Shown here piece after piece: positions 5,248 through 5,610 of a stretch of 5,610 bases of DNA. Made by a program: the position numbers and the translations under genes. This DNA is from an uncultured Clostridia bacterium (GTDB taxonomy: Bacteria; Bacillota_A; Clostridia; Oscillospirales; Oscillospiraceae). The stretch is from positions 1 to 5,610 of the forward strand of contig CAMGMW010000092.1 of assembly GCA_946059285.1 (NCBI GenBank), read 5' to 3'. Below the pieces are notes generated by a model. That model was not told the origin of the DNA and did not search any database. It saw only the letters and a program-made list of their open reading frames with translations. The first letter of the stretch is position 1, and each line of letters opens with the position of its first letter.

Positions 5248-5610
5248 ATGGCGAAGAAACAGTTTAAAGCAGAGTCGAAACGGCTGCTGGATTTAATGAT
5301 CAACTCAATCTATACACATCGTGAGATTTTCCTGCGCGAGATTATTTCAAACGCTTCGGATGCAATCGATAAGCTGGCTTACTTAGCGCTGACAGATGAT
5401 TCCGTCGGGCTCAGCCGCAGTGACTTTAAGATCACTTTGACACCTGACCGAGACAATGGCACACTGACCGTTTCGGATAACGGCATCGGTATGTCCAGAG
5501 AGGAAATGGAGGAGAATCTCGGTACCATCGCGCATAGCGGCTCCCTTGGCTTTAAGCAGGAGATGGAAAAGCAGGACGAAATTGACATCATCGGTCAGTT
5601 CGGCGTTGGT
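5248..5610 (+). CDS. htpG: Chaperone HtpG (Hsp90), N-terminal ATPase part, cut by the window end
   Basis: The first 121 residues of the bacterial Hsp90 chaperone, an ATP-driven cytoplasmic homodimer that remodels client proteins. The full protein has about 620-640 residues, so only most of the N-terminal GHKL ATPase domain is visible. Its ATP-site motifs are intact: E31 and N35 in EIISNASDA (the general-base Glu and the Mg-binding Asn), D77-N-G-I-G-M at 77-82 (D77 contacts adenine), NLGTIAHSG at 90-98, and GQFGVG at 116-121 in the lid. AAAGGA (5232-5237) lies 10 bases before the ATG, and the N-terminus [14 protein letters not shown] fits the family. The frame is open to the last base with no stop. 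It is the first gene of its own unit, after a strong terminator and behind a CIRCE-controlled promoter, so heat-shock induction through HrcA is expected. Confidence 0.97.
   Translation, partial: MAKKQFKAESKRLLDLMINSIYTHREIFLREIISNASDAIDKLAYLALTDDSVGLSRSDFKITLTPDRDNGTLTVSDNGIGMSREEMEENLGTIAHSGSLGFKQEMEKQDEIDIIGQFGVG

Overview
The window is a 5.6-kb stretch of ordinary bacterial chromosome of moderate GC content. Every gene lies on the + strand. It most likely comes from a Clostridia-type Firmicute, perhaps the Oscillospiraceae/Ruminococcaceae group. The evidence for this is the cmk-plsC-ispH/rpsA order, the IspH-ribosomal protein S1 fusion known from Clostridia, strong Shine-Dalgarno sites, and a perfect CIRCE operator. 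The taxonomic call is inference from gene content, not from a database match.

Layout. (1) Bases 1-1592 hold the 3' two-thirds of an alpha-oxoamine synthase whose active-site lysine motif is of the serine palmitoyltransferase type. It overlaps a complete short-chain dehydrogenase/reductase by 8 bp. A condensing enzyme coupled to a ketoreductase is the two-step logic of long-chain-base (sphingoid-like) synthesis, but the substrates cannot be read from sequence. (2) Bases 1593-1702 are a short gap with a near-consensus sigma-A promoter. (3) Bases 1703-4952 are a tightly coupled operon: cytidylate kinase (cmk), a PlsC-type 1-acylglycerol-3-phosphate acyltransferase, and a 657-residue IspH-S1 fusion. 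Successive genes overlap by 4 bp. The operon ends at a strong intrinsic terminator (4964-5003). (4) Bases 5004-5247 carry a sigma-A promoter whose presumed transcription start lies in a perfect 9-9-9 CIRCE element, the HrcA repressor site. (5) From 5248 to the window edge is the start of htpG (Hsp90). It has no stop codon inside the window.

How the genes fit together. Cmk supplies CDP/CTP for nucleic acids and CDP-diacylglycerol, PlsC makes phosphatidic acid, IspH makes isoprenoid precursors, and S1 acts in translation, so the middle operon joins envelope-precursor supply to protein synthesis. The first gene pair may also be a lipid pathway. htpG is a separate heat-shock unit.

The points most worth a second look are four. 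A consensus Shine-Dalgarno and ATG sit exactly at the IspH/S1 junction, so S1 may also be made alone. htpG is under CIRCE rather than one of the other heat-shock controls. The first two genes form an SPT-like plus reductase pair. The RNA downstream of the CIRCE can form an alternative hairpin. I see no mobile element, CRISPR array, tRNA or rRNA, and no clearly new system.
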